Positions 34,500 through 43,251 of a stretch of 64,000 nucleotides of DNA are shown here, one piece after another; the stretch's first letter is position 1; each line of letters begins with the position of its first letter. A model generated the notes under the pieces. That model was not told the origin of the DNA. It saw only the letters and a program-made list of their open reading frames with translations, and searched no databases. The position numbers and the translations under genes are program-made. Source of the stretch: Microbacterium sp. Au-Mic1 (GTDB lineage: Bacteria > Actinomycetota > Actinomycetes > Actinomycetales > Microbacteriaceae); NCBI RefSeq assembly GCF_021341785.1, contig NZ_JAJTTF010000012.1, positions 1 to 64,000 on the forward strand, written 5' to 3'.

Positions 34500-35596
34500 C
34501 AGGCGCCCGCCCCTGCGACGGCGTTCACCGCGGCCACGATGCGCTCGAGGTCGTTCTGCGACAGCGACGGATGGACCGGCAGGGAGACGACCTCCCGCGC
34601 CGCGCGCTCGGTCTCGGGCAGGTCCAGTCCCGGTGCGAAATGTGCGAGCGACGGGAGACGGTGGTTCGGGATGGGGTAGTACACACCGGCACCGACCTGG
34701 TGCTCCTCTTTCAACGCCGCCACGAACCCGTCCCGGTCCTCCGGAACGCGAACCGTGTACTGGTGATACACGTGCACCGCACCTTCTGCGACCGGAGGGA
34801 CGACCACGCCCTGCAGGTTCGCGTCGAGAAACGCAGCGTTCTCTTGGCGCGTCGTGGTCCAGCCGTCGACCTTGGTCAGCTGCACGCGACCGATCGCTGC
34901 GTGGATGTCGGTCATGCGCGCGTTGAACCCGATGACCTCGTTCTCGTACTGACGCTCCATGCCCTGGTTCCGCAGCAGTTTGACCATGCGCGCGATCTCA
35001 TCCGTCGCTGTCGAGACCATGCCGCCCTCGCCACTGGTCATGTTCTTGGTCGGATAGAGGCTGAACATGGCGAACTCGCCGAAGGTTCCGACCGGCCGTC
35101 CATCCAGTGCGGCGCCGTGCGCTTGCGCTGCGTCCTCGTACAGGGCGATGCCGGTCTCGGCGGCGAGCGCCTCCAGCTCACGCATGCGCGCGGGGTGCCC
35201 GTAGAGATGAACCGGCAGCACGCCCTTCGTCTTGGACGTGACCGCCGCCGCCACCGCATCCGGGTCGAGCGTGAACGTGTCGGGCTCGATGTCCACGAAG
35301 ACGGGGGTCGCTCCCGTGAGTGCGACCGAGTTGCCCGTCGCGGCGAACGTGAACGACGGCACGATGACTTCGTCACCGGGTCCGACGCCTGCGGCAAGCA
35401 GTCCGAGGTGCAGGCCCGCGGTTCCGGAGTTCACCGCGACAGCCGGGCGCCCCTGCACGAAATGCGCGGAGAACTCGGCCTCGAAAGCCGCGACCTCCGG
35501 GCCCTGCGCGACCATGCCGCTCCGCAGCACTCGATCGACGGCTTCGCGTTCTTCGTCGCCGATGATCGGCTTGGCAGGGGGAATGAACTCGCTCAC
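34499..35596 (-). CDS. wbpE: UDP-3-keto-sugar aminotransferase (WbpE/WlbC-like, DegT family)
   Basis: A 365-residue PLP aminotransferase. K184 in FSLYPTKNMTSGEGG is the Schiff-base lysine, D155 in YEDAAQAHGA contacts the PLP ring nitrogen and NSGTAGLHLGLLAAG is the phosphate loop. Q-A-H after the aspartate and the YPTKNM signature fit the WbpE/WlbC subgroup, which aminates UDP-3-keto-GlcNAcA. Start GTG 35596 has AAGGAG seven bases upstream and overlaps the acetyltransferase stop as GTGA. With WbpB it would make UDP-GlcNAc(3NH2)A. Confidence 0.83.
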   Translation of the reverse strand: MSEFIPPAKPIIGDEEREAVDRVLRSGMVAQGPEVAAFEAEFSAHFVQGRPAVAVNSGTAGLHLGLLAAGVGPGDEVIVPSFTFAATGNSVALTGATPVFVDIEPDTFTLDPDAVAAAVTSKTKGVLPVHLYGHPARMRELEALAAETGIALYEDAAQAHGAALDGRPVGTFGEFAMFSLYPTKNMTSGEGGMVSTATDEIARMVKLLRNQGMERQYENEVIGFNARMTDIHAAIGRVQLTKVDGWTTTRQENAAFLDANLQGVVVPPVAEGAVHVYHQYTVRVPEDRDGFVAALKEEHQVGAGVYYPIPNHRLPSLAHFAPGLDLPETERAAREVVSLPVHPSLSQNDLERIVAAVNAVAGAGA

Positions 35597-36204
35597 GCGA
35601 TCTCCTTCGTCAGTGTGCCGTTCTGCTCGCGGTACGTTGCGCCGCTCTGCGGACAGATCCAGATGCCGGTCGTGTCACCCGCGGTCAAGGGCACCCCGGC
35701 CTCACCGACCCAGCCGATGCGCTTCGCAGGTACCCCCGCGACAAGGGCGTACGCGGGAACGTCCTTGACCACGACCGCGCCGGCCGCCACGGTCGCCCAG
35801 GCGCCGATCGTCACCGGCGCGACGCACGTGGCACGCGCCCCGATCGCCGCGCCGCGCTCGATCGTCACTCCGACGGGCTCCCAGTCGTGTGCGCTCTTGA
35901 GCGACCCGTCCGCGTTGATCGCACGCGGGTAGGTGTCGTTGGTGAGGACGACCGCGGGCCCGATGAACACGCCGTCAGCCAGTCGCGCCGGTTCGTAGAC
36001 CAGGGCATAGTTCTGCACCTTGCAGTTGTCCCCCATCACGACACCCGTGCCGACGTACGCGCCCCGCCCGACGATGCAGTTCTCCCCCAGCCGGGCGCGC
36101 TCACGCACCTGAGCGAGGTGCCAGATGGATGATCCCGCCCCGATCTCAGCCTCAGGCGAGACGTCAGCGGACTCCACGATCCGCACGTCAGATCTCTCGG
36201 TCAT
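35593..36204 (-). CDS. wbpD: N-acetyltransferase (WbpD/WlbB-like, left-handed beta-helix)
   Basis: A 203-residue hexapeptide-repeat protein. GSSIWHLAQVRERARLGENCIVGRGAYV-type coils begin near residue 23 (split here: IWHLAQVRE, then ENCIVGRGAYVG); NYALVYEPARLADGVFIGP and LTNDTYPRA are the conserved WbpD/WlbB blocks. It acetylates the 3-amino group to give UDP-GlcNAc3NAcA. A C-terminal extension of about 40 residues ends with CPQSGATYREQNG. The ATG has GGGGGGCTGA just upstream, 33 bases after the WbpA-like stop. Confidence 0.85.
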   Translation of the reverse strand: MTERSDVRIVESADVSPEAEIGAGSSIWHLAQVRERARLGENCIVGRGAYVGTGVVMGDNCKVQNYALVYEPARLADGVFIGPAVVLTNDTYPRAINADGSLKSAHDWEPVGVTIERGAAIGARATCVAPVTIGAWATVAAGAVVVKDVPAYALVAGVPAKRIGWVGEAGVPLTAGDTTGIWICPQSGATYREQNGTLTKEIA

Positions 36205-36237
36205 TCAGCCCCCCGTTTGATGAAATGCCAGAAACAG

Positions 36238-37530
36238 TCAGGCGGATCCGACCACGATGCGAGGCGTGCCGGCCCAGAGCGCGGCATCGCTCGCCGCACG
36301 CCCGTCGACGAGCAGCCTCACACCGGGGATCTGCGCAGGCGCCAGCGTTCGGTAGTCAGCGTGATCCGTCTGCAGCACGGCCACGTCCGCCGCCTCGCCG
36401 ATCGCGAACGGCTCGAGACCGAGTGCCCGCAACTCTTCGTCCGTGTACAGCGGATCGTGCACGCGGACGTCGGCACCGCGCTCACGCAGTGCCTGGACGG
36501 TGGGGAACACTCCCGAGAACGCGGTCTCCTTCACGCCGCCCCGGTATGCCGCGCCCAGCACGACCGCCGTCAGCCCGGAGAGGGAACCGAGAACCGTCTC
36601 CGCCTGGGCTACCAGCCGCTCCGGCATCGACGCGTTGAGCTGCCGCGCGGTGCGGACGATGTCCGCACCGGGGTCGGTGGACAGATAGAGCCGCGGGTAC
36701 ACGGGGATGCAGTGGCCGCCCACGGCGATGCCGGGACGATGGATGTGGCTGTACGGCTGCGAGTTGCACGCCTCGATGACTTTGTAGACGTCGATCCCGT
36801 TGGCGGCGGCGAAGAGCCCGAACTGGTTCGCCAGACCGATGTTCACATCGCGATAGGTCGTCTCGGCGAGCTTCGCCATCTCGGACGCTTCTGTCGTCCC
36901 CAGATCCCACACCCCGTTGGGGCGCGGGAGGTCAGGGCGCTCGTCGAACTGGAGCACCGCCTCGTAGAACTCACGCGCACGTCGCGTGCCCTCCGGCGAG
37001 AGCGCGCCGATCAGCTTGGGGTACTTGCGCAGGTCCTCGAACACGCGCCCGGTCAGCACTCGCTCCGGCGAGTACGCCAGGTGGAAGTCGACGCCCTCCG
37101 TCAGACCGGAGCCGTCCTCCAGCATGGGCTTCCATCGATTGCGCGTGGTGCCGACGGGCAACGTCGTCTCGTAGGAGACCAGCGTTCCCGCCGTGAGATG
37201 CTCCGCAAGAGACGCAGTCGCAGCGTCCATGTGCTTGAAGTCGGGCTCCCAGGTCTCGTCGTTCACGAAGACGGGAGCCACCAGAACGACGGCGTCAGCA
37301 CCGGGAATCGCTTCGGCGTAGTCGGTGGTCGCTCGAAGACGACCCGACGGAATCAACTCGGCGAGCTTCTCCTGCAGGTGCGCCTCGCCAGGAAACGGCT
37401 CCAGCCCCGCGTTGATCGTGTCGACGGTCTTCTGGTTGACATCGACGCCGATCACATCGTGGCCTGACGAGGCGAACTGGACAGCGAGGGGAAGCCCGAT
37501 CTTTCCCAGGGCCACGACGGCGATGCGCAT
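36238..37530 (-). CDS. wbpA: UDP-N-acetylglucosamine 6-dehydrogenase (WbpA/WecC-like)
   Basis: A 430-residue NAD-dependent UDP-sugar dehydrogenase. GKIGLPLAVQFASSGHDV is the cofactor loop of the UDP-GlcNAc branch, SYETTLPVGTTRNRW the central block, and C274 in GGHCIPVYPR the catalytic cysteine. It oxidises UDP-GlcNAc to UDP-GlcNAcA, the first step toward di-N-acetylated uronic acids. No ribosome binding site is visible, and TAGCAT lies six bases before the ATG, so the mRNA is probably leaderless and this is the first gene of the wbpA-D-E-B operon. Confidence 0.87.
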   Translation of the reverse strand: MRIAVVALGKIGLPLAVQFASSGHDVIGVDVNQKTVDTINAGLEPFPGEAHLQEKLAELIPSGRLRATTDYAEAIPGADAVVLVAPVFVNDETWEPDFKHMDAATASLAEHLTAGTLVSYETTLPVGTTRNRWKPMLEDGSGLTEGVDFHLAYSPERVLTGRVFEDLRKYPKLIGALSPEGTRRAREFYEAVLQFDERPDLPRPNGVWDLGTTEASEMAKLAETTYRDVNIGLANQFGLFAAANGIDVYKVIEACNSQPYSHIHRPGIAVGGHCIPVYPRLYLSTDPGADIVRTARQLNASMPERLVAQAETVLGSLSGLTAVVLGAAYRGGVKETAFSGVFPTVQALRERGADVRVHDPLYTDEELRALGLEPFAIGEAADVAVLQTDHADYRTLAPAQIPGVRLLVDGRAASDAALWAGTPRIVVGSA

Positions 37531-37536
37531 GGAATC

Positions 37537-37542
37537 ATGCTA
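37537..37542 (-). promoter_or_regulatory. Candidate leaderless -10 box (TAGCAT) of the wbp-like operon
   Basis: TAGCAT on the minus strand is followed by GATTCC and then the ATG at 37530. The arrangement is identical in spacing to those before 6045, 12916 and 44349. Confidence 0.5.
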
Positions 37543-37573
37543 TCGGTGCGTTCAGCGGCTCCCGTCGCGGTGT

Positions 37574-37596
37574 CAGCAGGACGAAACGTCCTGCTG
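37574..37596 (-). terminator. Terminator-like hairpin
   Basis: CAGCAGGACG and CGTCCTGCTG form a perfect ten-pair stem with a three-base loop, nine bases past the stop of the NTP_transf_5 gene. It separates that gene from the wbp-like operon promoter. Confidence 0.7.
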
Positions 37597-37604
37597 CCTA
37601 AGAC

Positions 37605-38513
37605 TCACCGCTTGCCGAGGAAGTATCTCAGCGTCGCTTCTGCGCCTCGACGCCATCGGTGTATCTGGTAGTCCCACATCTCACGTCGCGAGGGAAGATC
37701 CTCCCGATCGTTCCGCGGCATGTCCGCGCGCGACACCCAGATCGCACGCACGATCCAGCGGGGCTTCTGCGACCATGGCGCCGCGCGCACATGATGCCAC
37801 CACGCCACGCTCGACGCGTCGTCGACCCGAGTCGAGAAGAGCGCCCATCGACGCTGCTGCTCGGCATCAGCATCGACGACGACAGGCCCCAAATCGGCCA
37901 ACACGAAGTAGTCGCGCAACGTCCATGCGGCTCTTCCTGCACGAGCGATCGTCGTGAACTCGTCGCGCTCGCTCGTCGTGAATGCTTCACGCAGCGCGAC
38001 GCTCACGAGCTCGCGCTCCTCGAGGTGCTTCGGCGATCGCCGATCGCGCTCGGCGTGCAGTGCCATGATCACGGCAGAGCCGGCCTTTGAGGGGGCCTGA
38101 ACCGGAACGTGCGCCACGGAGACCTCCTGCCGCGACGACCAGAGGATGTCGAATGCGTCGGCGGCGTCGGCGAAGAATCCCGGGAACATCCAATGCACGT
38201 CGATGTCGCACGGCCAGTCCGCGTGGATATAGGTCATCGAGTGCTGTGGGATCAGCGCCGGGGTCTCGCGACCGACTCGCGTGTGCCACCCCCGACTCTC
38301 AAGTGCCGCGCAGTATTCGGTGAAACGCTCCGGTTCGATCAGGACGTCAGCATCAGCCGAAGCGCGTGGGGCGCGCAGCTCATAGTGTGCGGCGATGGGG
38401 CCCTTGAGGCTGAGTGCGCGGACACCGAGTTCTCGTGCGATCGCCGCAGCGAGCGCATGCGCAAGCTGCGTCGCGGCGTCCAACTCGAAGGATCCCGAAC
38501 TCACGGTTCTCAT
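37605..38513 (-). CDS. NTP_transf_5-like putative nucleotidyltransferase
   Basis: A 302-residue protein. VRALSLKGPIAAHY (K37) and RASADADVLIEP (D54, D56) match the start of the NTP_transf_5 family, with a following DIDVHWMF block. Such proteins have the nucleotidyltransferase core but no settled substrate; they occur with PqqD-like proteins in glycan and peptide clusters. Two starts are possible: ATG 38513, or GTG 38543, which overlaps the preceding GT2 stop and would add ten residues. Neither has a good ribosome binding site. It ends at a perfect hairpin and has no membrane segment. Confidence 0.65.
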   Translation of the reverse strand: MRTVSSGSFELDAATQLAHALAAAIARELGVRALSLKGPIAAHYELRAPRASADADVLIEPERFTEYCAALESRGWHTRVGRETPALIPQHSMTYIHADWPCDIDVHWMFPGFFADAADAFDILWSSRQEVSVAHVPVQAPSKAGSAVIMALHAERDRRSPKHLEERELVSVALREAFTTSERDEFTTIARAGRAAWTLRDYFVLADLGPVVVDADAEQQRRWALFSTRVDDASSVAWWHHVRAAPWSQKPRWIVRAIWVSRADMPRNDREDLPSRREMWDYQIHRWRRGAEATLRYFLGKR

Positions 38514-38535
38514 CCTAGGGAGGATGCCCGATCGG

Positions 38536-39342
38536 TCAGCCACGCGGATGCAGTCGGCCTCTGATCGCCCGGACCGCGGATACCGGCAGCAGCCCGCTCA
38601 GCACCGACTTCGCGATGCGCGCATACTCTCGCGGCCCCGCGCCCAGTTGCGGGTAGTACCGCACACGCACACGGATCTCGTCGCGGCGATGACGAAGCGA
38701 GCGCTTCGCGAAGTCCGCCTTCTCAACGCGGTAGTTGTAGACCACCTTCGGGATCACGTACAAGCGGTATCCGCGCAGGAGCAGCTCGTACCAAAGGGCC
38801 AGGTCCTCTGCGCGCTTATAGGACTGATATCCACCGGCGGCCTTGACCGCGCTCGCGCGCATGATCGAGGCCGCATGAATGGGCGTGAAACCGCGCATGG
38901 CCAGTCTGGCCGTCTGTTCCCCCGGGCGACCGAGCACGATGCCGGGACCGTCCGACGAGATCTCCCTCGCCTGGCCGGAGACCACCGCGTACTCGGGATG
39001 CTGCGAGATCCAGCCGTAGACCGCCTCGAGATAGTCGGGTTCGACCGTGTCGTCGGTGTCCATGCGCGCGATGTATTCGCCACGGGCTTGGTCGAGGCCG
39101 TAGTTGAGCGCGGCTACGAAACCGCGGTTCTCGCCATAGCCGACGACGCGGATCCGGTCATCGGCGAACTCGGCGGCGATCGATCGCACATCCGTGGCCG
39201 AACCGTCGTCGACGATGAGGAACTCGAACCGCCGCTCAGTCTGAGCGAGGATCGAAGCCATCGCTTTGCGCAGTCGGTCGGGGGACGTGTTGTACTCGGC
39301 CATGAGGACCGAGATCAAAAGGGAATCCCCGGATCTTGTCAC
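38536..39342 (-). CDS. GT2 glycosyltransferase
   Basis: A 268-residue GT2 enzyme. LLISVLMAEYNTSPDRLRKA opens the GT-A fold, D45-D46 lie in FLIVDDGSAT, and D95-x-D97-D98 in ARMDTDDTVEPDY is the metal-binding motif. KRAEDLALWYELLLRGY supplies the catalytic ED. No membrane helices. The GTG start follows a GGTAGGGTGG stretch. Divergent from the 2-epimerase gene across only 70 bases. It probably adds one sugar of the middle-block repeat unit; the donor is not readable. Confidence 0.82.
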   Translation of the reverse strand: MTRSGDSLLISVLMAEYNTSPDRLRKAMASILAQTERRFEFLIVDDGSATDVRSIAAEFADDRIRVVGYGENRGFVAALNYGLDQARGEYIARMDTDDTVEPDYLEAVYGWISQHPEYAVVSGQAREISSDGPGIVLGRPGEQTARLAMRGFTPIHAASIMRASAVKAAGGYQSYKRAEDLALWYELLLRGYRLYVIPKVVYNYRVEKADFAKRSLRHRRDEIRVRVRYYPQLGAGPREYARIAKSVLSGLLPVSAVRAIRGRLHPRG

Positions 39343-39399
39343 GCGGCCACCCTACCGATCGGCCGGACGGACCCGGAAATGTTGGCGCATCACGAACCG

Positions 39400-39405
39400 T
39401 AAACT
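39400..39405 (+). promoter_or_regulatory. Candidate leaderless -10 box (TAAACT)
   Basis: TAAACT is followed by seven bases and the ATG at 39413; no ribosome binding site is present in that gap. This suggests a leaderless transcript for the 2-epimerase gene. Confidence 0.45.
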
Positions 39406-39412
39406 TCTCACC

Positions 39413-40480
39413 ATGAGGATCATGAGCGTCGTTGGCGCCCGCCCCCAGTTCGTCAAACTGGCCCCCATCGCTAAAGCTGCCCGCGCAGCCGACCAGGAGC
39501 ACATCATCGTGCATACCGGCCAGCACTACGATCCGATGCTTTCTGACGTCTTCTTTCGCGATTTGGAGATCCCGGCGCCGGACGCTCATCTCGGTGTGGG
39601 CTCGGGTTCCCACGGCGTCCAGACAGGCGCGATTCTTGCGCAGATGGACGGAGTGCTCGAGCGTTTCAAGCCAGACGCTGTTCTCGTCTATGGCGACACC
39701 AACTCCACCTTGGCGGCCGCGGTCAGCGCCACCAAGCTGCACTTCCCCGTCGCGCATCTCGAAGCCGGGTTGCGATCCTTCAACCGGGAAATGCCGGAAG
39801 AGCACAACCGAGTGCTCACCGACCACGCTGCTGATTTGTGCCTCGCACCGACGGAGGTGGCTATGGGACATCTCGCTGCTGAGGGTCTCGCCACCCGCTC
39901 GGTTCTCGTCGGTGACGTCATGACGGATGTCCTGTTTCAAGTGAGGGACGCCATCACACGACAAGATGCCGTGCACCCGCTCGCCGGAGAGGCGGAGCCG
40001 GGGAACTACTATCTCGCCACCATCCATCGTGCCGAGAACACCGACGCCCCCGAACGGCTGCGCCAGATCGTCGACGCGCTTGCCGCAGCGGATCGTCCGG
40101 TCTTCCTCCTCGCGCATCCTCGCGTGCGCGCCAAAGCCGCCGAGCACGGTATCCCCCTGGAGGCTGGCGCTCTGCGGGCGCGCGACCCGCTGGCCTACCC
40201 CGAGTTGATCGCCGCCGCGCGCACGAGCGCTGGCATCGTGACCGACTCCGGAGGGTTGCAGAAGGAAGCATTCCTCCTCCGCGTTCCGGGGACGACGGTG
40301 CGGCGAGAGACCGAGTGGGTGGAGACCGTAGAGCTCGGCTGGAATGTACTCGCGAACACGGCCGAGGAGATCGCGGCGGCGCTGACGCGACCGACGCCTG
40401 CACCGACGGACGCAGCTCCTTACGGAGACGGTCACGCTGCGACTCGTGCCGTGGACGCGATCATCAGCGCCTTCGACTGA
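39413..40480 (+). CDS. wecB: UDP-HexNAc 2-epimerase (WecB/WbpI family)
   Basis: A 355-residue non-hydrolysing 2-epimerase. D95 in YGDTNSTLA, E117 in HLEAGLRSF and E130 in MPEEHNR are the catalytic acids; TIHRAENTD and DSGGLQKEAF are the UDP-binding blocks. WecB makes UDP-ManNAc; its close relative WbpI epimerises UDP-GlcNAc3NAcA to UDP-ManNAc3NAcA. Because a wbpA/D/E/B-like cassette lies 1.9 kb away, the WbpI reaction is a good alternative that family motifs cannot settle. Sequence alone supports only the family. Confidence 0.85.
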   Translation: MRIMSVVGARPQFVKLAPIAKAARAADQEHIIVHTGQHYDPMLSDVFFRDLEIPAPDAHLGVGSGSHGVQTGAILAQMDGVLERFKPDAVLVYGDTNSTLAAAVSATKLHFPVAHLEAGLRSFNREMPEEHNRVLTDHAADLCLAPTEVAMGHLAAEGLATRSVLVGDVMTDVLFQVRDAITRQDAVHPLAGEAEPGNYYLATIHRAENTDAPERLRQIVDALAAADRPVFLLAHPRVRAKAAEHGIPLEAGALRARDPLAYPELIAAARTSAGIVTDSGGLQKEAFLLRVPGTTVRRETEWVETVELGWNVLANTAEEIAAALTRPTPAPTDAAPYGDGHAATRAVDAIISAFD

Positions 40481-40677
40481 TTGGACAAGAACGTCTGCGC
40501 TCAAACCGGATGTCTGCAGAGGTCAGGATCCGAAGGTCCCCGACGTCGACCGCGATTCAAAACCGCCGCCACCGTGTTCCCACCTATCGCCCGTAGAATC
40601 GGTCAGATCGCCCAGAGTTCAGTCCGTCGAGGCCTCGCACGAAGTGCCCGACATCAATCAAGGATGCACTGCCGCAC

Positions 40678-41829
40678 ATGAGAATCCTTCACGTCGGGCT
40701 CTTCCACAAGCTGGGAAGTGGCCAGCGCGCTCAGTTGGAATACGAGCGAGCGGCGGCGCAATCGCTGGAAGGCGCGATCTGGGAGACGCACACACTCACA
40801 CCAGAGCCGGTACGGACCGATGACGGCCCACGCGTTCCGGCATGGGCGCGGCGGTTCCAACTGGCCAAGCTCTACACGTGGCTACATATCCGACGCCAGG
40901 CCGCGCAGTACGACGCGATACTGATGCGGTCGATCTCACCCGACCCGTTCGCCGCTCTGATGGCGCCCTTGATCCCGAACCTCTTCACCGTGCACCACAG
41001 CAAGGAGATTGAAGAGATCTCCCTCGTCACGAAGGGGCCGCGGCTCGCGCTTACGCTCTTCCTCGAGGGTGGTTTCAAACGCTGGGCGTTCCGTCGCCTT
41101 CGGGGCGTTATCGGTGTCACGGACGAGATTGCCCAGTACGAGGCCGAGCGCTTCCCCCGGGCACGCGTCGTTGCAACGTATCCGAACGGGATCGACATCG
41201 AAAGTGTTGGCATCGCAGCAGAGCCCTCGGATCAGCCGGCGCCTCTGCGTGCAGTTTTCGTTTGCAGCGTCTTCTACGCCTGGCATGGTCTCGACCGGCT
41301 CCTCGCCGCGCTTGAGGCGCTGCCGGCAGATGGCACAATCCCCGTGAGGGTGGATCTCGTTGGTCGGATCGAAGACGATCAGCGCGCGCAGGTCGAGGCC
41401 CTCGCCGCACGAGGGATCGTCGTCGTCCATGGCGACCTCTCCGACGCGGAGATGCTCGATGTCTTCCGAGAGGCTCGAGTGGCGATAGCTTCCCTGGCTC
41501 TAGACCGCAACGGCCTCCGCCAGGCGAGCACCCTCAAGGTCAGACAGTATCTCGCAGCTGGACTGCCCGTCTACTCAACTCACATAGATGCGGGGCTCCC
41601 CCGCGATTTCCCCTACTATCACTGTGACGACAGCGGATTCAGTATCGAGCGGATGGTTGCGTTCCACGACGCACTTGGGGATCGTCGACGCGCTTCAGTC
41701 CGGGAGGCGGCCCGACCTTACGTGGACAAGCACTCGATCATGGAGTCGCTGGTCGCTCAGCTGGGAGAGGCGAACCTCTCCGACTCGGCGAGAAAGACCA
41801 CTCAGGGCGATCACAGGCAGCGACGATGA
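40678..41829 (+). CDS. GT4 glycosyltransferase
   Basis: A 383-residue GT4-like enzyme. MRILHVGLFHKLGSGQRAQL is the N-terminus with the acceptor-side glycine loop, TYPNGIDIESVG the hinge, and LRQASTLKVRQYLAAGLPVY the donor-binding segment, where the usual E-x7-E is replaced by a K/R-rich pattern. It is less GC-rich than genes at the window ends. ATGA overlap couples it to the Wzy-like gene. It lies 197 bases after the epimerase, with nothing recognisable in between. Substrate unknown. Confidence 0.75.
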   Translation: MRILHVGLFHKLGSGQRAQLEYERAAAQSLEGAIWETHTLTPEPVRTDDGPRVPAWARRFQLAKLYTWLHIRRQAAQYDAILMRSISPDPFAALMAPLIPNLFTVHHSKEIEEISLVTKGPRLALTLFLEGGFKRWAFRRLRGVIGVTDEIAQYEAERFPRARVVATYPNGIDIESVGIAAEPSDQPAPLRAVFVCSVFYAWHGLDRLLAALEALPADGTIPVRVDLVGRIEDDQRAQVEALAARGIVVVHGDLSDAEMLDVFREARVAIASLALDRNGLRQASTLKVRQYLAAGLPVYSTHIDAGLPRDFPYYHCDDSGFSIERMVAFHDALGDRRRASVREAARPYVDKHSIMESLVAQLGEANLSDSARKTTQGDHRQRR

Positions 41830-43202
41830 CTGAAGTCGGGTCCCGCCCGCCCGAGGACGCCACCGGACCGCGACCCATAACGCGGATCGGTCTGGTTCTC
41901 GTTGCGCTGATCGCCCCGGTCAGCGTGCTCAACCCAGTCCTTCCGCACCTCGGGCCGGTCTCGGCGTTCACGGGCTTCGCGGCGCTGTTCTTCATCTACG
42001 GCATCACGCACATGCAGAAGCGTCAACCCGACGGCCTTCGACAACTTGTTGCGATCCTCTGCCTGCCAGTCCTCGTGATCTCGCTGTTGGCGGTTGTGAA
42101 CAGCTTCAACGTGCAGTATGTCTTCGCCCAGGCCGTCGTGGTGTCCGGTGGCGTCTTCATAACGTTAGGGTTGCTCGCGCTGCCGAGCTCACGAGACCTG
42201 ATCCGATCGCTGCTGTTCGGCTGGCTTGTCGCTTCGCTTTGCACGTCGTGCCTGGCTCTGATCGAGATCACAACGGGTCGACATTTCGGTGCAACCTACC
42301 TCGATGCAAATCCCGACGCAACAAAACTCGGCGTCGTGACCGTGTTCTACAACCCCAACAACTACGCCGCCTTTTTGGCATTGACCATCCCGCTGCTTCT
42401 CGCGGGCGCCTCGCTGACGACGCGGAAGTGGGCCCGCCTCCTCTATGTTTTCGCCGCGATCGTATCGGTTCCCCTCATGGTCGCGACGAGCAGCCGCTTC
42501 GGGCTCGCCACCCTCTTCGTCGCCCCCGCCATGTGGATCATCCTCCGCCTCCGTTCTCACGTCACACAGGCAATTGCCGTCGTGTTCGCACTGGTTGGCG
42601 CAGTCCTGATTCTGCGGTTCCAGGCGGGGTCCGCGGCGGGGGATATCGCGCCGGTCGGCGCCGGCGGTAGTTACACGATCAATCTGCTCGGGCTCCAGAT
42701 CCCTGCAGACAGCTCGTTGCTTGCTCGCTGGAACCTCATCCTGAACGGCCTTGACATGATTGCCGAGAATCCTCTCGGCTCGGGTCCCGGCGGGTACACC
42801 GTCACTGCGCAAGCGCAGGGCACGTCCCGCATGACGTTCAACATCACCAACCCGCACAACGGAGTGATCGAGTTCTTCACGCAATACGGCGTGCTGCTCG
42901 GAGTCGTCGCCGTCGTCGTCACCATCGCACTGTTGGTGCTGTCCGTCCGAGCCAACAACGCGTCCCGGCGACGGACGCCCGAGCGCGCACTTGCTTCGGC
43001 GCTCGCGTGCGTGATCGCTACACTTCCACTCATCCTCACCATGAACAGCTCGTTCGTCGGCGTCCCCCATGAATGGGCGGGCTTCGCGACGTGCGCGGCA
43101 GTCGGCATCTATCTCCGCACCCTGCACCGCTCGGCCGCGGCACGTGAGCAAGTTGAGCCCGGCAACGACATGGCCTCCCTGGGAGGTCTGCACACGAACT
43201 AG
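41826..43202 (+). CDS. O-antigen polymerase/ligase-like membrane protein (Wzy-like)
   Basis: A 458-residue protein with about eleven hydrophobic helices. A periplasmic-side loop near residues 270-345 contains SSLLARWNLILNGLDMIAEN and GSGPGGYTVT, followed by NPHNGVIEFFTQYGVLLGVV, the hallmark of Wzy_C/WaaL proteins. It would polymerise lipid-linked repeat units outside the membrane. It is the second such enzyme in the window (the other is 21830-23278) and lies with Wzx and two initiating enzymes in the middle block. Part of the gene has GC near 55-60%, lower than the flanks. Confidence 0.82.
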   Translation: MTEVGSRPPEDATGPRPITRIGLVLVALIAPVSVLNPVLPHLGPVSAFTGFAALFFIYGITHMQKRQPDGLRQLVAILCLPVLVISLLAVVNSFNVQYVFAQAVVVSGGVFITLGLLALPSSRDLIRSLLFGWLVASLCTSCLALIEITTGRHFGATYLDANPDATKLGVVTVFYNPNNYAAFLALTIPLLLAGASLTTRKWARLLYVFAAIVSVPLMVATSSRFGLATLFVAPAMWIILRLRSHVTQAIAVVFALVGAVLILRFQAGSAAGDIAPVGAGGSYTINLLGLQIPADSSLLARWNLILNGLDMIAENPLGSGPGGYTVTAQAQGTSRMTFNITNPHNGVIEFFTQYGVLLGVVAVVVTIALLVLSVRANNASRRRTPERALASALACVIATLPLILTMNSSFVGVPHEWAGFATCAAVGIYLRTLHRSAAAREQVEPGNDMASLGGLHTN

Positions 43203-43251
43203 GTGGACACGGCCCGATCGCAGTTCCGCGCAGAACAGGCCAGGATACCGT

